A stretch of 64,000 nucleotides of DNA from Tersicoccus phoenicis (GCF_001968835.1 NZ_MRDE01000053.1:1-64000); one strand, 5' to 3'. Counted from the stretch's first letter, positions 18,078 to 27,587 are shown. Notes: generated from the sequence alone by a model not told the origin. A program made the numbers and translations.

Positions 18078-19993
18078 GCCTCCGTCTTCGCGTCCGCCAC
18101 GTGCGCACGGGCCTGTGGCACCTCCGCCGGGGTGGACCGACGGCACTGCGTCGCTGGCGACGGCGCCGACGCGCGGAGGCCGGTGGCCGCGGAAGGAGCT
18201 TCGACTTTGCCGGCGCGGAGGGCCGGTGGACCGGCCACGGTCGTCGGCGCAGACTCACGTTCGCGCCGTTCACTGCCATCACCGGGGCCGTCCGTCGCCC
18301 TGACGTGCGCGTCGGCGTCATCCTCGACGAGTTCTCCATGCGCGCGTTCGCTCCCGAGTGGACGCTCATCGCCCTGGACCCGCAGCGGTGGCGGGAACAA
18401 CTGCGTCTCCAGACGGTCGATTTTCTCTTCGTGGAAGCGGCGTGGGCCGGTAACGGCGGAGCCTGGCGGCATCTGCTCGCCGGTCCCGGGGAACCAGGGC
18501 GAGAACTGCGGGACCTCGTCGCGTGGTGCAGGGAAGCAGGGACCCCTACCGTCTTCTGGAACAAGGAAGATCCCGCGCACTACGCCGACTTCCGCTCGAC
18601 CGCTCACTTGTTCGACGTCGTCTTGACCACCGATGCGTCGATGGTCGACCGTTACCGACAGGACGCGCCGGCTCAGCAGGTTGGGGTTCTCCCGTTCGCC
18701 GCGCAGCCGACGATCCACAACCCGGTACGTCCGATGGCGGGCCACCGGAGTCGCGGCATCGCCTTTGCCGGGATGTACTTCGGGCACAAATTCCCGCAGC
18801 GGCGTCGGCATCTCGACGCCCTGCTGGCCGGGGCCATGAAATCAGCCGAGGCGACCGGTGACCAGTTGGAGATCTTTGCACGTCACGCGGACGTGGATGA
18901 TCGTTACCGCTTTCCCGAGCCGTTCAACCGGTTCGTGGTGGGATCGCTCGACTACGCTCGGATGCTCACCGCCTACCGGGCCTACCGTGTCTTCCTCAAC
19001 GTCAACACGATCGCGGACTCGCCGACGATGTGCGCGCGGCGGATGTTCGAACTGCCGGCCTCTGGGGTGCCCATGGTCACGGCTCCGAGCGACGCGATCG
19101 ATACCTTCTTCGCAGGCACCGGACTGGCCCCCGTCACGACAGCGGGCGAAGCCGCGTCCGCCGTTACCGACATTCTGCGGCGGCCGGCGGACGCCGACCG
19201 GGTTCTCCACCGGATCCAGCGCCGGATCTGGGACCACCACACGTACGCCCACCGCGCCGAAGAGGTGGTGCGCATCGCACTGCCGGGCCGACACAGACCC
19301 GTGACCTCACCCACTGTGAGTGCGGTCGTGAGTTGCTTCCGACCGCACCGGGTGGAGGATGTGCTTCGCGTGCTCGGCGCCCAGCGCGACGTCGATATGC
19401 AGGTCGTCCTGCTCACCCACGGTTTCGAGATCGACCGTGCTCACTGGACGGCCATTGCCGAGAATCACGGCCTCCGACATATCACCGTCCTGAGCGCTTC
19501 GCGAGATGTCAGCCTGGGTGAGTGCCTGAACCGGTGCGTCGAAGCTGCCGACGGGACGGTGATCGCCAAGATTGACGACGACGACGGTTACGGCCCGGAC
19601 TACCTGCACGACGCGCTGCACGCCCTCGCCTACTCCCACGCGAACGTCGTCGGGAAGCAGGCCCACTATTTGTACCTGCCGAATCGCGAGATGACCGTGC
19701 TGCGATCCCCTGAGGCCGAACACCGGTTCACTGCGCTGGTTCCGGGACCCACCATGGTGGGGGCTCGTGACATCTTCCGGCAGCATCCCTTCGCGGCGGT
19801 GACGCGAGGCGAGGACACCGGATTCCTGACCGACGTCTCGCGCGCGGGCGGTGTGATCTACTCAGCCGACAGATTCAACTACTATCGATATCGCGGTAGT
19901 ACCGATCACACGTGGCAGGTCTCAGAAGAATCGTTGCTGATCGGGAGCGAGAACGTGTTGATCGGTCATGCCGAGCAGCACTCACAGGTATAG
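18074..19993 (+). CDS. Two-domain glycosyltransferase (CgeB-like GT-B plus GT2)
   Basis: A 639-residue fusion. Residues ~70-400 resemble CgeB/DUF3880-type GT-B transferases: VGVILDEFSMRAF, VFWNKEDPAHYADF, GIAFAGMYFGHKFPQRR and MFELPASGVPMVTAPS. Residues ~410-639 are a GT2-type GT-A domain: VSAVVSCFRPHRVEDVL, then AKIDDDDGYGPDYLHDAL with the metal-binding aspartates, then RGEDTGFLTDVSRAGG as a late acidic motif. Two transferase modules in one chain suggest alternating addition of two residues, as in capsule or teichoic acid polymerases. The ATG overlaps the ATPase stop (ATGA). The N-terminal ~65 residues are strongly basic and could bind the membrane. Confidence 0.8.
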   Translation: MSLRLRVRHVRTGLWHLRRGGPTALRRWRRRRRAEAGGRGRSFDFAGAEGRWTGHGRRRRLTFAPFTAITGAVRRPDVRVGVILDEFSMRAFAPEWTLIALDPQRWREQLRLQTVDFLFVEAAWAGNGGAWRHLLAGPGEPGRELRDLVAWCREAGTPTVFWNKEDPAHYADFRSTAHLFDVVLTTDASMVDRYRQDAPAQQVGVLPFAAQPTIHNPVRPMAGHRSRGIAFAGMYFGHKFPQRRRHLDALLAGAMKSAEATGDQLEIFARHADVDDRYRFPEPFNRFVVGSLDYARMLTAYRAYRVFLNVNTIADSPTMCARRMFELPASGVPMVTAPSDAIDTFFAGTGLAPVTTAGEAASAVTDILRRPADADRVLHRIQRRIWDHHTYAHRAEEVVRIALPGRHRPVTSPTVSAVVSCFRPHRVEDVLRVLGAQRDVDMQVVLLTHGFEIDRAHWTAIAENHGLRHITVLSASRDVSLGECLNRCVEAADGTVIAKIDDDDGYGPDYLHDALHALAYSHANVVGKQAHYLYLPNREMTVLRSPEAEHRFTALVPGPTMVGARDIFRQHPFAAVTRGEDTGFLTDVSRAGGVIYSADRFNYYRYRGSTDHTWQVSEESLLIGSENVLIGHAEQHSQV

Positions 19994-20001
19994 GGGGGAA
20001 T

Positions 20002-21255
20002 GTGAATCAGACCGTAGACGTGGCCGTGGTGGGACTCGGATACATCGGGTTGCCGACGGCCGCGATCCTGGCCAGCAACGGTGTGAACGTCGTGGGCGTC
20101 GATGTGGACGCCGACACCGTTCGCGCCGTCAACGACGGGCGCGTGCCGTTCGTCGAACCCGACCTGGCGACCTATGTCGCCGGGGCGGTGACCAGCGGAA
20201 TGCTGTCGGCCACGACCGAGATGCCGCCGGCCTCCGCCTACATTCTGGCGGTTCCGACACCGTTCACGACCGATCACACGGCCGATCTGAGCTTCATCGA
20301 GGCGGCAGCGCGGGAGGTCGCTCCGCGGCTCATCGGTGGGGAATTGGTCGTGCTCGAGTCGACGTCTCCGCCCGGAGCAACGAAGCACCTCGGCGACTAC
20401 CTGATCGGGCTGCGCCCGGACCTCAGCCTCGATGGTGCCGACGGCCGACCAACCCTCCTCCTGGCCCATTGTCCCGAACGGGTGCTGCCGGGTCGCGTGA
20501 TGATCGAACTCGTCACGAACGACCGGATCGTCGGAGGACTCACACGCGAGGCCGCCGAACGCGCCGCCGAGCTGTATGCGACATTCTGCCAGGGCGAGAT
20601 ACACACAACCGACGCCACCACGGCGGAAATGAGCAAGCTCGTCGAGAACTCCTTTCGCGACGTCAACATCGCCTTCGCCAACGAACTCTCGGTGATCAGC
20701 GAGCGACTGGGCATCGACGTGTGGGAATTGATTCGATTGGCCAATCGCCACCCGCGCGTGAACATTCTGCAGCCCGGCCCAGGCGTCGGCGGGCACTGCA
20801 TCGCCGTCGACCCGTGGTTCATCGTGGCGGAAGCGCCGGAGGATGCTCGTCTGATAAGGACCGCGCGCGAGGTGAACGACGCGAAGCCCGGCTGGGTGGT
20901 CGACCGGGTTCTCCATGAGATCCAGCAGCTCCCGGCCGATGCCGAGATCGCGCTGCTCGGTCTCGCCTTCAAGGCCAACATCGACGATCTGCGCGAGTCA
21001 CCGTCGGTGGACATCACCGTCAGCGTGGCAAGGCGGCTTCCGGGCCGGCGCATCAATGTCGCCGAGCCCAACATCGATGCGCTGCCCCAGGCATTGTCGG
21101 GCTTTGACAATGTTCACCTCACGCCGGTCGACGACGCGATCACGCGCTCGGCTCTTGTCGTGGTCCTCGTCGATCACGATGAGGTACGACAGGTGAGGAG
21201 CGAGTCGTTGGTGGACAAGACAGTCGTCGACACCAAGGGTGTTCTGATCTCATGA
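20002..21255 (+). CDS. wecC: UDP-N-acetyl-D-mannosamine dehydrogenase
   Basis: Nucleotide-sugar dehydrogenase of 417 residues oxidising UDP-ManNAc to UDP-ManNAcA with two NAD+. The Rossmann motif is VVGLGYIGLPTA at 9-20. The central KLVEN motif at 212-216 and NRHPRVNILQPGPGVGGHC at 248-266, with catalytic Cys266 followed by IAVDPWFIV, are specific to the WecC branch rather than to UDP-glucose dehydrogenase. The C-terminal third binds the UDP sugar (GLAFKANIDDLRESPS). I chose GTG 20002, which a GGGGGG-type site precedes. The enzyme's substrate would come from the wecB gene at 28397. It overlaps the next gene by 4 bases. Confidence 0.9.
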   Translation: MNQTVDVAVVGLGYIGLPTAAILASNGVNVVGVDVDADTVRAVNDGRVPFVEPDLATYVAGAVTSGMLSATTEMPPASAYILAVPTPFTTDHTADLSFIEAAAREVAPRLIGGELVVLESTSPPGATKHLGDYLIGLRPDLSLDGADGRPTLLLAHCPERVLPGRVMIELVTNDRIVGGLTREAAERAAELYATFCQGEIHTTDATTAEMSKLVENSFRDVNIAFANELSVISERLGIDVWELIRLANRHPRVNILQPGPGVGGHCIAVDPWFIVAEAPEDARLIRTAREVNDAKPGWVVDRVLHEIQQLPADAEIALLGLAFKANIDDLRESPSVDITVSVARRLPGRRINVAEPNIDALPQALSGFDNVHLTPVDDAITRSALVVVLVDHDEVRQVRSESLVDKTVVDTKGVLIS

Positions 21256-21971
21256 GCATCGAGACCATGAGCGGCGCGACGACGCCGCGGGTGGCTCGCG
21301 GCATCCAGGTGACGGCGGACGTCGTTCTTCCCGATGCGCCCGTGCTGGTGCTCTGCGGCGGCGAGCCCAGCCCTGTTGCGTTCGCGTTGGCGTCCGAGCG
21401 CGACCTTCTGCTGGTGGACAGTGTCGCTCGGTGGGACAGCCTGGTCAGCCGCGATTTCGCGGTCCTGGTCACGACGGGCGGGCGCGACCTGGCTGCGGAG
21501 CTGATCCGGACGCGCCGATTCAACGATGTGCCCGCCGTACTGTGGAGCGTCGACGGCGGACTCGGTGACGCGTTCGACCTGGTCAGCGCGGTACAGCTCC
21601 CCACCGGGCATGCGGTCGTCGGCCTCATTGCGGGGCAGCGCGGTTGTGCTGCCGTCAGCGGGCCGTATGACGGGCCGATCGTCGACCCCGGAAGTTTCCG
21701 CGACGGCCTGAGCGTGCAGCACGACGTCACGCTCGCCGGTGCGGTCGCTCAGCAGGCGCGGCTGGCCCGGGAACTCGCAGACCTCCAGGGTCGGCACCTC
21801 TCTCTACTCCGTGCCCTCGACACTCGGCCGGTGGCGTCCACCGCGGCGGCGGGACCCGATCCGCGACTGGAGGCGGAACTCGGCATACTTCGCCGTCGCT
21901 ATGACGCGCTGTCCTCGTCCCGGCTGGGGCGCCTGACCCTGCGGTACTGGAGGTACAAGCGTGGGCACTGA
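21252..21971 (+). CDS. Unrecognised protein in the glycan operon (239 aa)
   Basis: I do not recognise a family. Residues ~25-145 look like an alternating alpha/beta domain: PVLVLCGGEPSPVAFALA, RDLLLVDSVARW, FAVLVTTGGRD, VPAVLWSVDGG and HAVVGLIAGQRG suggest a Rossmann-like core. A helical, Gln/Leu/Arg-rich segment (155-180) is probably a coiled coil, and a C-terminal basic helix SSRLGRLTLRYWRYKRGH resembles the membrane-binding tails of some glycosyltransferases. There is no signal peptide, so it is cytosolic. Its ATG overlaps wecC (ATGA) and its end overlaps the next GT2 gene by 11 bases, so it is firmly embedded in the operon and likely acts on the same polymer. Confidence 0.65.
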   Translation: MSIETMSGATTPRVARGIQVTADVVLPDAPVLVLCGGEPSPVAFALASERDLLLVDSVARWDSLVSRDFAVLVTTGGRDLAAELIRTRRFNDVPAVLWSVDGGLGDAFDLVSAVQLPTGHAVVGLIAGQRGCAAVSGPYDGPIVDPGSFRDGLSVQHDVTLAGAVAQQARLARELADLQGRHLSLLRALDTRPVASTAAAGPDPRLEAELGILRRRYDALSSSRLGRLTLRYWRYKRGH

Positions 21972-24270
21972 ATCGGAGTTCTCACTTGGCTCGGAGTCGG
22001 GCCGGTCCGCGATCGATGACCGTGACGAGCGCGCGGCACAGATTCGGCGCCTCGTGGGGGAGCTGGGCCAAGCTGGCCCCGGTGAGGAGCCAGTGTCCGG
22101 ACCCGAACTGCTTTCAGGCGTGTCGGTCGTCATCCCGTCCGCACGGGATGCGGCCGATATCGCCGGCTGCCTCGCGTCGCTCGCGGACCAGGACCTTTCC
22201 TCGGCCCAGTTCGAGGTCATCGTGGTCATCAACGGAACGTCCCCGGCCACCTTCGAGCACGTGCAGCAGTATCGCTCCGTATACCCGGATCTGCGGCTCA
22301 AGCTGATCTATCAGGAACGAGGGAGCGCGGGGGCGGCCCGAAACACCGGCATCGCGGCGGCACGGCACCAGTACCTCACCTTCGTGGACGACGACGACCG
22401 CGTGGGACCGCGCTTCCTGTCCACCCTCATGAGCCGTGCCGCTGTGGACACGGTCGTCATCGCGCCGATCATCAACGTCGATCCCAGTGGGGGCGAGGAT
22501 GCGAACAACCCGCTGAACCTCCAGATCACGGCGCGAGCGGCGAGGCCGTTCCCCCTCGTCTCGGCGGTCACGCTCTTGGGCTTCAACGCCTGCAAGCTGA
22601 TCCCCACCGCCGTCGCCCGGCAGCATCGCTATGCGGAACACCTGCGAAGCGGTGAGGACATCTGCTACATGGCGGCCGTGGCCCTCAGCCGGGAGTTCAC
22701 CGGCGTCGTCGGTGACATTGCGAGCGAGTCCGCCTACTTCCGGCAGCTCAGCGCCGGCTCCGTCTCGCGCCAGCACCAGGACTTCGACTTCGCGGTGCGC
22801 CAGCGGCTCGACGTCATCATCGACCTGGAACAGCGGCGTACGTGGACCGGGGCGGGAGCCGACGCCATGCTTCTCTCGCTCATCCGCGCCCAGGTGGGTT
22901 TTATCAGGCGGTTCCTGCAGGCAAATCCCGGGGAACGGAGGCATGTCGTCGACGCCGTGGTCGCGACGGGCATCCGGGACTTCCCTTGGGGCGAGGTGAA
23001 CGCTGGTCTGGCGAAGCACCTGGCCATCAGCTACTGCTTCGTTCCGTTCGAGGACACGAGCGCCACTGTCGCCGCCAAGGCAATCGCTGAACGCGGCAGA
23101 GTGGTGGACGTCATCCTCAACGACATGAGCTCGGTGCGGCGCACCGATCCGAGCCTGCGGACGATCGCGGGCCGTTACATCGCCACGGAGACCGTCATCG
23201 ACGCTCCGGCCTCTTTCGCCGGATGGCCGGCGATTCGGCAGTTCGTGGAGAAAGGGCTAGCAGAAGCGAATCGCCTCGCCAGCAAGGCGGGCGGCTACGA
23301 GACGCTCTACAGCCGGGTGCTGTGGGCAGGATCGCACTTCTTGGCGGGCCTGTTCAAGGCCGAGCACCCCGACGTCGTATGGACGGCGGAGTTCTCCGAT
23401 CCGCTGTCCTTCGGCGCCGATGGGGCGCCGCGACCCGGCACGATGCCCAAGGACGTTCTGCGGAAGCGGTTCTCCTCAGCGATCAAGGCAGCGGGATTCA
23501 CGCCCCCCCGCGAAGACAGTCTGTTCACGTGGTGTGAGTACCTGGCCTATGCGCTGGCCGACGAGCTGATCTTCACGAACGAGAACCAGCTCGACTTCAT
23601 GGTCTCGTACATCGAGGATCCGTCGCTGCGCACACGAGTGCGGGAACGGGCGGTCGTCAGGCCCCACCCGACACCGCCGGCTCACGGGTATACGGTCACC
23701 GAGTCCTCGTACGTGCTGTCCCCACGAGTGGTGAACATCGGGTACTTCGGTGCGTTCTACGACAATCGCGGCCTCGGCGAAGTGCTCACCGCTCTGGCCA
23801 ACTCCTCCGCATCCGTCCGGAGGCACACCCGCCTGCATGTCTTCAGCAAGCAACCGGATCAACTGCGGACCGCGGCAGCGGCGATGGGCATCGACGATGT
23901 CGTGATCAGCAACTCTTACCGACCGTACTTGGAGTTCCTCAATCTCTGCCGACGGTTCGACGTGCTTCTGGTCAATGACGTGACGACCGGCGCGGAATTG
24001 CCCATCAACCCGTTCCTGCCGTCCAAGTACTCGGACTACGCAGGGTCCGGCCGGCCCGTGTGGGGACTTGTGGACGAGGGCAGCCCCCTCAGTCGAAAGC
24101 CGCTGGCCTTCCGTTCGGAGTCCGGGAACGCGGTGGCTGCACGCGCAGTTCTCGCGGAAATCACTCGGTCCTTCTTGGCGGGAGAACTCCGGCACGCGGA
24201 GGACCCGGCCGGCGACGGTACCGACCACGATGGCCACTCCGGTCTGCTCGTTTCGACGGCCGGACCCTGA
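21961..24270 (+). CDS. Two-domain glycosyltransferase (GT2 plus GT-B-like)
   Basis: A 769-residue protein. The GT2 domain spans ~52-340: SGVSVVIPSARDAADI, GSAGAARNTGIAAARHQYLT and FVDDDDRVGP, with the metal-binding aspartates at 143-146, then EHLRSGEDICYMAAV. Residues ~400-769 resemble a GT-B transferase donor half: VVNIGYFGAFYDNRGLGEVL, LHVFSKQPDQL, VVISNSYRPYLEFLNLCRRF and PSKYSDYAGSGRPVWGL, which places the donor-binding region near PSKYSDY. A GT2 plus GT-B pair in one chain mirrors the gene at 18074 in opposite order. It is cytosolic, with an acidic leader (1-50). The GTG start overlaps the previous gene by 11 bases. Confidence 0.78.
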   Translation: MGTESEFSLGSESGRSAIDDRDERAAQIRRLVGELGQAGPGEEPVSGPELLSGVSVVIPSARDAADIAGCLASLADQDLSSAQFEVIVVINGTSPATFEHVQQYRSVYPDLRLKLIYQERGSAGAARNTGIAAARHQYLTFVDDDDRVGPRFLSTLMSRAAVDTVVIAPIINVDPSGGEDANNPLNLQITARAARPFPLVSAVTLLGFNACKLIPTAVARQHRYAEHLRSGEDICYMAAVALSREFTGVVGDIASESAYFRQLSAGSVSRQHQDFDFAVRQRLDVIIDLEQRRTWTGAGADAMLLSLIRAQVGFIRRFLQANPGERRHVVDAVVATGIRDFPWGEVNAGLAKHLAISYCFVPFEDTSATVAAKAIAERGRVVDVILNDMSSVRRTDPSLRTIAGRYIATETVIDAPASFAGWPAIRQFVEKGLAEANRLASKAGGYETLYSRVLWAGSHFLAGLFKAEHPDVVWTAEFSDPLSFGADGAPRPGTMPKDVLRKRFSSAIKAAGFTPPREDSLFTWCEYLAYALADELIFTNENQLDFMVSYIEDPSLRTRVRERAVVRPHPTPPAHGYTVTESSYVLSPRVVNIGYFGAFYDNRGLGEVLTALANSSASVRRHTRLHVFSKQPDQLRTAAAAMGIDDVVISNSYRPYLEFLNLCRRFDVLLVNDVTTGAELPINPFLPSKYSDYAGSGRPVWGLVDEGSPLSRKPLAFRSESGNAVAARAVLAEITRSFLAGELRHAEDPAGDGTDHDGHSGLLVSTAGP

Positions 24271-24310
24271 ATTGACGACATCTCCATCCGACCCGATCCG
24301 AAAGGCAGCG

Positions 24311-24754
24311 GTGAAACACAGCGCATCCTCTCCCGTCCGTACCGAGTCTGGTTTCGTCTTCCACTGGGATGTGCCACGACAGGCGGTTGACCTCGTGCTC
24401 GACTACCGGCGACCGGTGCAGCTGAAGTCGGCGGTGCTGATCGTGCATGTCCAGGCACCGAGTGGAGATGACATCACTGCCTCGTGCCCGCAGGTGTTCT
24501 GGTCGGCGGCACTCGACGAGCACTACGTCTACGCGCCTCCGGCCAGTGGCGTGGGTCCGGTCACCGTAGGTCGCCTCCATTCCGATGAGCCGGTCAGTGG
24601 CCTGCAGATCACCCCGCTGTCCTGGCCGGGCCGGGAACCGCTGCACGGCGACGTCTTCGGCCGGGCATGGCTGCGGCTCGGCCCCGCTCTCGGCCGCTCG
24701 GACGGGCCGCAGATCCACGTGATGTCGGCACTGCCCGAAGGAGGAGAACGATGA
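24311..24754 (+). CDS. Unrecognised small protein in the glycan operon
   Basis: A 147-residue protein with no family I recognise. It is rich in beta-forming runs (SGFVFHWDVPRQAVDLVLDY, LKSAVLIVHVQAPSG, PVSGLQITPLSWPG), which suggests a beta-sandwich, perhaps carbohydrate-binding or accessory. It has no signal peptide or membrane segment. I favour the GTG at 24311, which has AAAGG five to ten bases upstream. A TTG at 24272, two bases after the preceding stop, would add 13 residues. The stop overlaps the next start (ATGA), so it is cotranscribed and coupled with the dual GT2 gene, whose partner it may be. Confidence 0.55.
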   Translation: MKHSASSPVRTESGFVFHWDVPRQAVDLVLDYRRPVQLKSAVLIVHVQAPSGDDITASCPQVFWSAALDEHYVYAPPASGVGPVTVGRLHSDEPVSGLQITPLSWPGREPLHGDVFGRAWLRLGPALGRSDGPQIHVMSALPEGGER

Positions 24755-26907
24755 CGTCATCCATCGACATGTCCGTGGTGATCGGCTTCCGCGACTGGGG
24801 GATCCGTCGCCTCGAACTGGCCGTGCGGTCGATCCAGCGCTCCTTCGGTCCGCTCTCCGGTGAGGTGATCGTCTCGGACTACGGGTCGACCGAACACGCG
24901 GAGACCCAGCGGCGTCTGGAGTCTCTCGGTGCGCGCTACGTGTACACCGACGTCGACGGCCCGTGGTCACGATCACGCGCTCTCAACGCGGGATTCGCCG
25001 TGTCCCGGGGACGGGTTCTCGTGTCCACCGACGCCGACATGATCTTCAGTCCTGAGGCCATGGCGGTCATCGGACAGATGTCCCTCGCTGACCCGACTCT
25101 CGCCCTGCTGCTGCAGTGTCGAGACTTGCCCGAGCACTGGTCTGACACGGACGTACCGGACGACGACCAGCCCTGGCAGGTCTTCGAACGGGAATCGCGA
25201 CTCCGTCCGCGGTGGGGTATGGGCGGGATGATGGCCGCAACCAGAGAGGCCTTCGCGCGCGTCCGCGGCTTCGACGAGCGGATGCACACGTATGGCGGGG
25301 AGGACATCGATTTCGCCAATCGGGTCAAACGATCCGGCCACCGCCTGTTGTGGATCGATGATCCCCGAGTGCGGATGTATCACATGTGGCACGCTCCCAC
25401 CCGGGCGGGCGTCGTCCAGACCCCCGAAGGCGCCGCGGCCGTCGAAGCGAACAAGAAGATCGTGTACGAGGACAAGACGTTCGCCCGGAATGTGCCGGTG
25501 TGGCAGTACCGGTTACCGGACGCGCCCCCGCTGGTCACCGTCGCGATCTGCACCTACAACCGAGCGGAGTTCTTGCGCGAAAGCATCCAGTCGGTGCTGG
25601 CACAGACCCTGCAGGATTTCGAGATCATCGTCGTGGACGACGGTTCCACCGACCACACCCGCGAGGTGGTCGAGCAATTCGGTGACCCACGGATCCGCTA
25701 CTTCTACCAGCAACAAGGTGGCATATCGGCTGCCCGCAACAAGGCCGCCGATGAAGCGCGAGGGTTCTACACCGCGGTGCACGACGACGACGACCTGATG
25801 ACGCCGTGGCGGCTCGAACGCCACTTCCAGGCAATTCATTCGGGTGCCCACGGGTCCTTCGGCTCGTTCGTCAATTTCGATGACCACACCGGTGCGATGG
25901 AGATCGTCGCCTCGAAGAAGCTGAACAGTGGAACCATCTTCGAGACTGGCGGAGCACCCGGCCACGGCACCTGGCTGGTGCAGACCGACATCGTCCGCCG
26001 ACTGAGGTACGACGAATCGCTGACGAGCGGTGTCGACAACAACCTCGCCCTGCGCATGATCCGGTCAGGCGTCGTGATGAACCACGCTGGCGAGATCATG
26101 ATGCTCCGGCGCACCCATGCCGGCCGCATCACCGTTACGGACGGTGCTGCTCAGGGGAACGCCGCCAGGCAGACGAACTTGATGTTCACCTACCGCACCA
26201 CGAAGTGGGGCGGCGACAAGATGTTGGCGGAGCGCAAAGACGACTACGTGCCGGTACGTGGCATGGACGACCTGGAGGCCCTTCTTCCTTACCTACCTGA
26301 TCACCTCGTGCGACGGACCGTCAGTGTGATGGTGACCGGAGAGGGCGAGCTGCCGTGGGATTTCATCGACCGGATGAGCTCCTGGTTGATCGAACGCGAT
26401 GAGAACGGGACCCAACGGAGGCTATGGGGAGAGCTGGAGGACGCCACGCTCGCCGACATGCTCGTGCTACGAGCCAGCGGCGCTCAGTGTGTGATCAGCA
26501 CGACACGCCGTCTCCCGGTCAGTCCGGCGGACCAGTCGGCCCTCGCCCAGGAATCCGCGATCCGGACCTCTGCAGTCGCACCCGAAGTCACCGCGCTCCA
26601 GAACGTCCTTGAGGAATATGCGACGGAGGTGGGTGCGACGAAGAGGCAGGTGCTCGGTTGGATCGAACTGGAGAGCGTCGTTGACCGACCCGCGCAGACG
26701 ATCGACCACCGCGTCCTGCGGTTCGACAGCGATGGGAGGGAACGCATCTTCTGCCTGATGCGATTCGCGGACCTACGAGAAGCCGATCGACTGCAGGCGG
26801 AGCAGGGGTGGGCCGTGGTCAACCTGTTGCTCGCCGAAGAGCTGGAAACCGCGTTGCACGACATGACCACCGAACGCGAATTCGATCTGCAGGAGCTGGC
26901 ACGATGA
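24751..26907 (+). CDS. Glycosyltransferase with two GT2 domains
   Basis: A 718-residue protein with two GT-A domains. The first (7-215) is like the N-terminal unit of chondroitin-type polymerases: VVIGFRDWGIRRLELAVRSI, SRSRALNAGF, VSTDADMIFS with DAD at 94-96, and GFDERMHTYGGEDIDFANRV, the galactosyltransferase-type DxxDxxxE block. The second (260-480) is classic GT2: VTVAICTYNRAEFLRESIQS, VVDDGSTDHT with DDG at 296-298, and HDDDDLM at 344-350. The last ~220 residues are unassigned. The tandem arrangement suggests one enzyme that alternates two sugars and hence makes a disaccharide-repeat polymer. A strong GGAGGAG site precedes the ATG, and the stop overlaps the next gene. Confidence 0.85.
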   Translation: MTSSIDMSVVIGFRDWGIRRLELAVRSIQRSFGPLSGEVIVSDYGSTEHAETQRRLESLGARYVYTDVDGPWSRSRALNAGFAVSRGRVLVSTDADMIFSPEAMAVIGQMSLADPTLALLLQCRDLPEHWSDTDVPDDDQPWQVFERESRLRPRWGMGGMMAATREAFARVRGFDERMHTYGGEDIDFANRVKRSGHRLLWIDDPRVRMYHMWHAPTRAGVVQTPEGAAAVEANKKIVYEDKTFARNVPVWQYRLPDAPPLVTVAICTYNRAEFLRESIQSVLAQTLQDFEIIVVDDGSTDHTREVVEQFGDPRIRYFYQQQGGISAARNKAADEARGFYTAVHDDDDLMTPWRLERHFQAIHSGAHGSFGSFVNFDDHTGAMEIVASKKLNSGTIFETGGAPGHGTWLVQTDIVRRLRYDESLTSGVDNNLALRMIRSGVVMNHAGEIMMLRRTHAGRITVTDGAAQGNAARQTNLMFTYRTTKWGGDKMLAERKDDYVPVRGMDDLEALLPYLPDHLVRRTVSVMVTGEGELPWDFIDRMSSWLIERDENGTQRRLWGELEDATLADMLVLRASGAQCVISTTRRLPVSPADQSALAQESAIRTSAVAPEVTALQNVLEEYATEVGATKRQVLGWIELESVVDRPAQTIDHRVLRFDSDGRERIFCLMRFADLREADRLQAEQGWAVVNLLLAEELETALHDMTTEREFDLQELAR

Positions 26908-27542
26908 TCATCACGTGGGGAAGCGAGTACATCGGGCACGTCGGCTTCACTGCCAATCCCGAGGACTACGACGCGGAGCCGCCGATCCGTTCCCTGTGGT
27001 TCGACGCCGGTCCCGTCGCTATGAATGCCGACCGCGAAGCGGTGGCGCTCGCGCTGACCTTCGGGCGATACGCCAGTGGCCGGTTCCAGGTCGTGCACAA
27101 GTTCTCCCCCGTGGTGGCGCACGCGATCGAGGCGTCCATGCAACCCGTGTGGACAACGCCGTCACCGATCGAGTACTACCCCAAGGCACTTCCAATCGGT
27201 TCGCGCACCTTGGACGTGCACTGGACGGACGAACCAGCCCCGTCGCTGAACTTGGGAAACGAAGCGCAGCTGGCCATCCAGCGATCCGACCGCAGCGCCG
27301 GATCGATGCGCGGACTCAACCGCATGACCCTGTCGTCCAACGCGTGGCTGCACGCGGACACGCGGGGGTCGGAGCTGGTGCAGATCTTCCCGCTGATCGC
27401 CGTGGCGGTGCTCTTCGCGGAGGACTTGAACGCTGACGTCCTGCGCATCCGCGGCCAGTTCGACGAGTCCAGCGACGAGTGGATCAACTTGGTCCGGCTT
27501 CTCGCCACGGCACGTCTGGGGATCACCCAGGTGCCCGCCTGA
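26904..27542 (+). CDS. Unrecognised protein ending the plus-strand glycan operon
   Basis: A 212-residue cytosolic protein that I do not recognise. It has no signal peptide, no membrane helix and no nucleotide-binding loop. Tryptophan, proline and beta-type runs dominate the first half (MIITWGSEYIGHVGFTAN, IRSLWFDAGPVAMN). A helical block with ELVQIFPLIAVAVLFAEDLN lies near the C-terminus. The ATG overlaps the stop of the dual GT2 gene (ATGA). A hairpin at 27550-27578 closes the unit, so this is the last gene of a run of overlapping genes starting at 12458 or earlier. Confidence 0.6.
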   Translation: MIITWGSEYIGHVGFTANPEDYDAEPPIRSLWFDAGPVAMNADREAVALALTFGRYASGRFQVVHKFSPVVAHAIEASMQPVWTTPSPIEYYPKALPIGSRTLDVHWTDEPAPSLNLGNEAQLAIQRSDRSAGSMRGLNRMTLSSNAWLHADTRGSELVQIFPLIAVAVLFAEDLNADVLRIRGQFDESSDEWINLVRLLATARLGITQVPA

Positions 27543-27549
27543 CCCTTGC

Positions 27550-27578
27550 GCTCGCCGGGAGATGAGATCTCGGCGAGC
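27550..27578. terminator. Bidirectional terminator between convergent glycan operons
   Basis: GCTCGCCG at 27550-27557 pairs with CGGCGAGC at 27571-27578. An inner AGAT/ATCT stem closes a 3-base loop, leaving two bulged G residues. It lies between stops at 27542 (plus) and 27588 (minus) and could end both transcripts. Confidence 0.65.
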
Positions 27579-27587
27579 ACGGTGGCC

